This document shows positions 37,260 through 37,630 of a stretch of DNA of 37,630 bases, piece by piece; the first letter of the stretch is position 1; each line of letters opens with the position of its first letter. Position numbers and translations under genes: made by a program. Under the pieces are notes generated by a model, which saw nothing but the letters and a program-made list of their open reading frames with translations, was not told where the DNA came from and did no database searches. The DNA is from Dysgonamonadaceae bacterium (GTDB lineage: Bacteria; Bacteroidota; Bacteroidia; Bacteroidales; Dysgonomonadaceae). The stretch is taken from positions 1-37,630 of the forward strand of contig JAISUH010000035.1 in NCBI GenBank assembly GCA_031272205.1, written 5' to 3'.

Positions 37260-37630
37260 AAAACAAGAAGGTTATTATTTGGTTTTAATCTTTCAATTTC
37301 TTCCCTAATATCTTCAACCACTTCTTTATTCGCGATTTCGCCTTTCAAACTGAAAACGACAAACACTTTTCCTCCAAATTCGGCTGTAAAATTTGCAAAA
37401 CTTGCTTTCATACGTTCGGTTGCCGAATAACCGCCGAAATTGGATTTTGCAGTAACAGGTTTTATTTGTATACCAATGGCTTTATCGCCGATTTTTGCAA
37501 CGTAATCAATGTCGCCTGCGTGGTCGAGTTCGGGGTCGCTTTCCTCAAATGATAATTCTGGAAAAATCTTTGCCGAACCGTCGTTTACAACTGATTTTTC
37601 GCGGATAAAACCGTCGTAAGTTCGGTTGAT
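37256..37630 (-). CDS. Partial PD-(D/E)XK restriction-endonuclease-like protein (C-terminal 124 residues)
   Basis: An open frame enters from the right edge and stops with TGA at 37256-37258, giving the last 124 residues of a larger protein. The visible segment has the nuclease core: an acidic run FEESDPELDH, then GDIDYVAKIGDK, then GIQIKP, a D...Q-x-K variant of the PD-(D/E)XK active site. INRTYDGFIREKSVV near the left part is typical of restriction enzymes of the MjaI-like kind, though the family is my guess from pattern and not confirmed. The stop overlaps the DUF5686 start. A partner methyltransferase would be expected just outside the window. The stretch is more AT-rich than its neighbour. 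Confidence 0.6.
   Translation of the reverse strand: MNRTYDGFIREKSVVNDGSAKIFPELSFEESDPELDHAGDIDYVAKIGDKAIGIQIKPVTAKSNFGGYSATERMKASFANFTAEFGGKVFVVFSLKGEIANKEVVEDIREEIERLKPNNNLLVL

Overview
This window reads as chromosomal DNA of a Bacteroidetes bacterium, most likely order Bacteroidales (Dysgonomonadaceae/Porphyromonadaceae-like; this placement is inference). The reasons are: Bacteroidetes-type -7 promoter boxes (TAnnTTTG, e.g. TATCTTTG) upstream of several genes with little Shine-Dalgarno signal; Bacteroidetes-restricted families (DUF5686, DUF4105/Lnb-like, DUF4199, DUF4886, DUF349 protein, RprXY-like two-component pair); a purM-prfA-pyrF cluster; and a long SecA with a C-terminal zinc motif.

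Layout. 1-900: a higBA toxin-antitoxin module lies between two near-identical 30-bp direct repeats (9-38 and 787-816). A third copy, degenerate at its 3' end, follows 73 bp later. The spacing and terminal degeneracy look like the leader-distal end of a CRISPR array, so the TA pair appears to occupy a spacer position. 1146-4124: a secreted GH43 enzyme and a convergent GH-A-fold lipoprotein. 4228-6520: an RprX/RprY-like sensor kinase and response regulator. 6878-13362 (all minus strand): a CDP-alcohol phosphatidyltransferase; a likely operon DUF4199 - GT2 glycosyltransferase - nitroreductase - ApbE - outer-membrane porin; and a lipoprotein that fuses a DUF1080 domain to a PHP-like domain. 13497-16693 (plus): era, der and a DUF4886 protein. 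16709-17161 is a small STM3941-like membrane protein, and 17439-19436 a large DUF349 coiled-coil protein. 19560-23987 (minus): purM-prfA-pyrF-HD hydrolase. 24273-28183 (minus): gyrA followed by a TPR protein. 28303-34558 (minus): lnb-like gene, a probable catalytically dead alkaline-phosphatase-superfamily protein, and secA. 34611-37259: a DUF5686 outer-membrane protein whose start codon overlaps the stop of a partial PD-(D/E)XK restriction-endonuclease-like gene that runs off the right edge.

Most of the window is core housekeeping: ribosome GTPases, translation termination, purine and pyrimidine synthesis, gyrase and Sec export. Accessory and defence-type DNA sits at both edges: HigBA with CRISPR-like repeats on the left and the restriction enzyme on the right. 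The points most worth a second look are the TA module embedded between CRISPR-like repeats and the pseudo-phosphatase encoded between the lipoprotein acyltransferase-like gene and secA.
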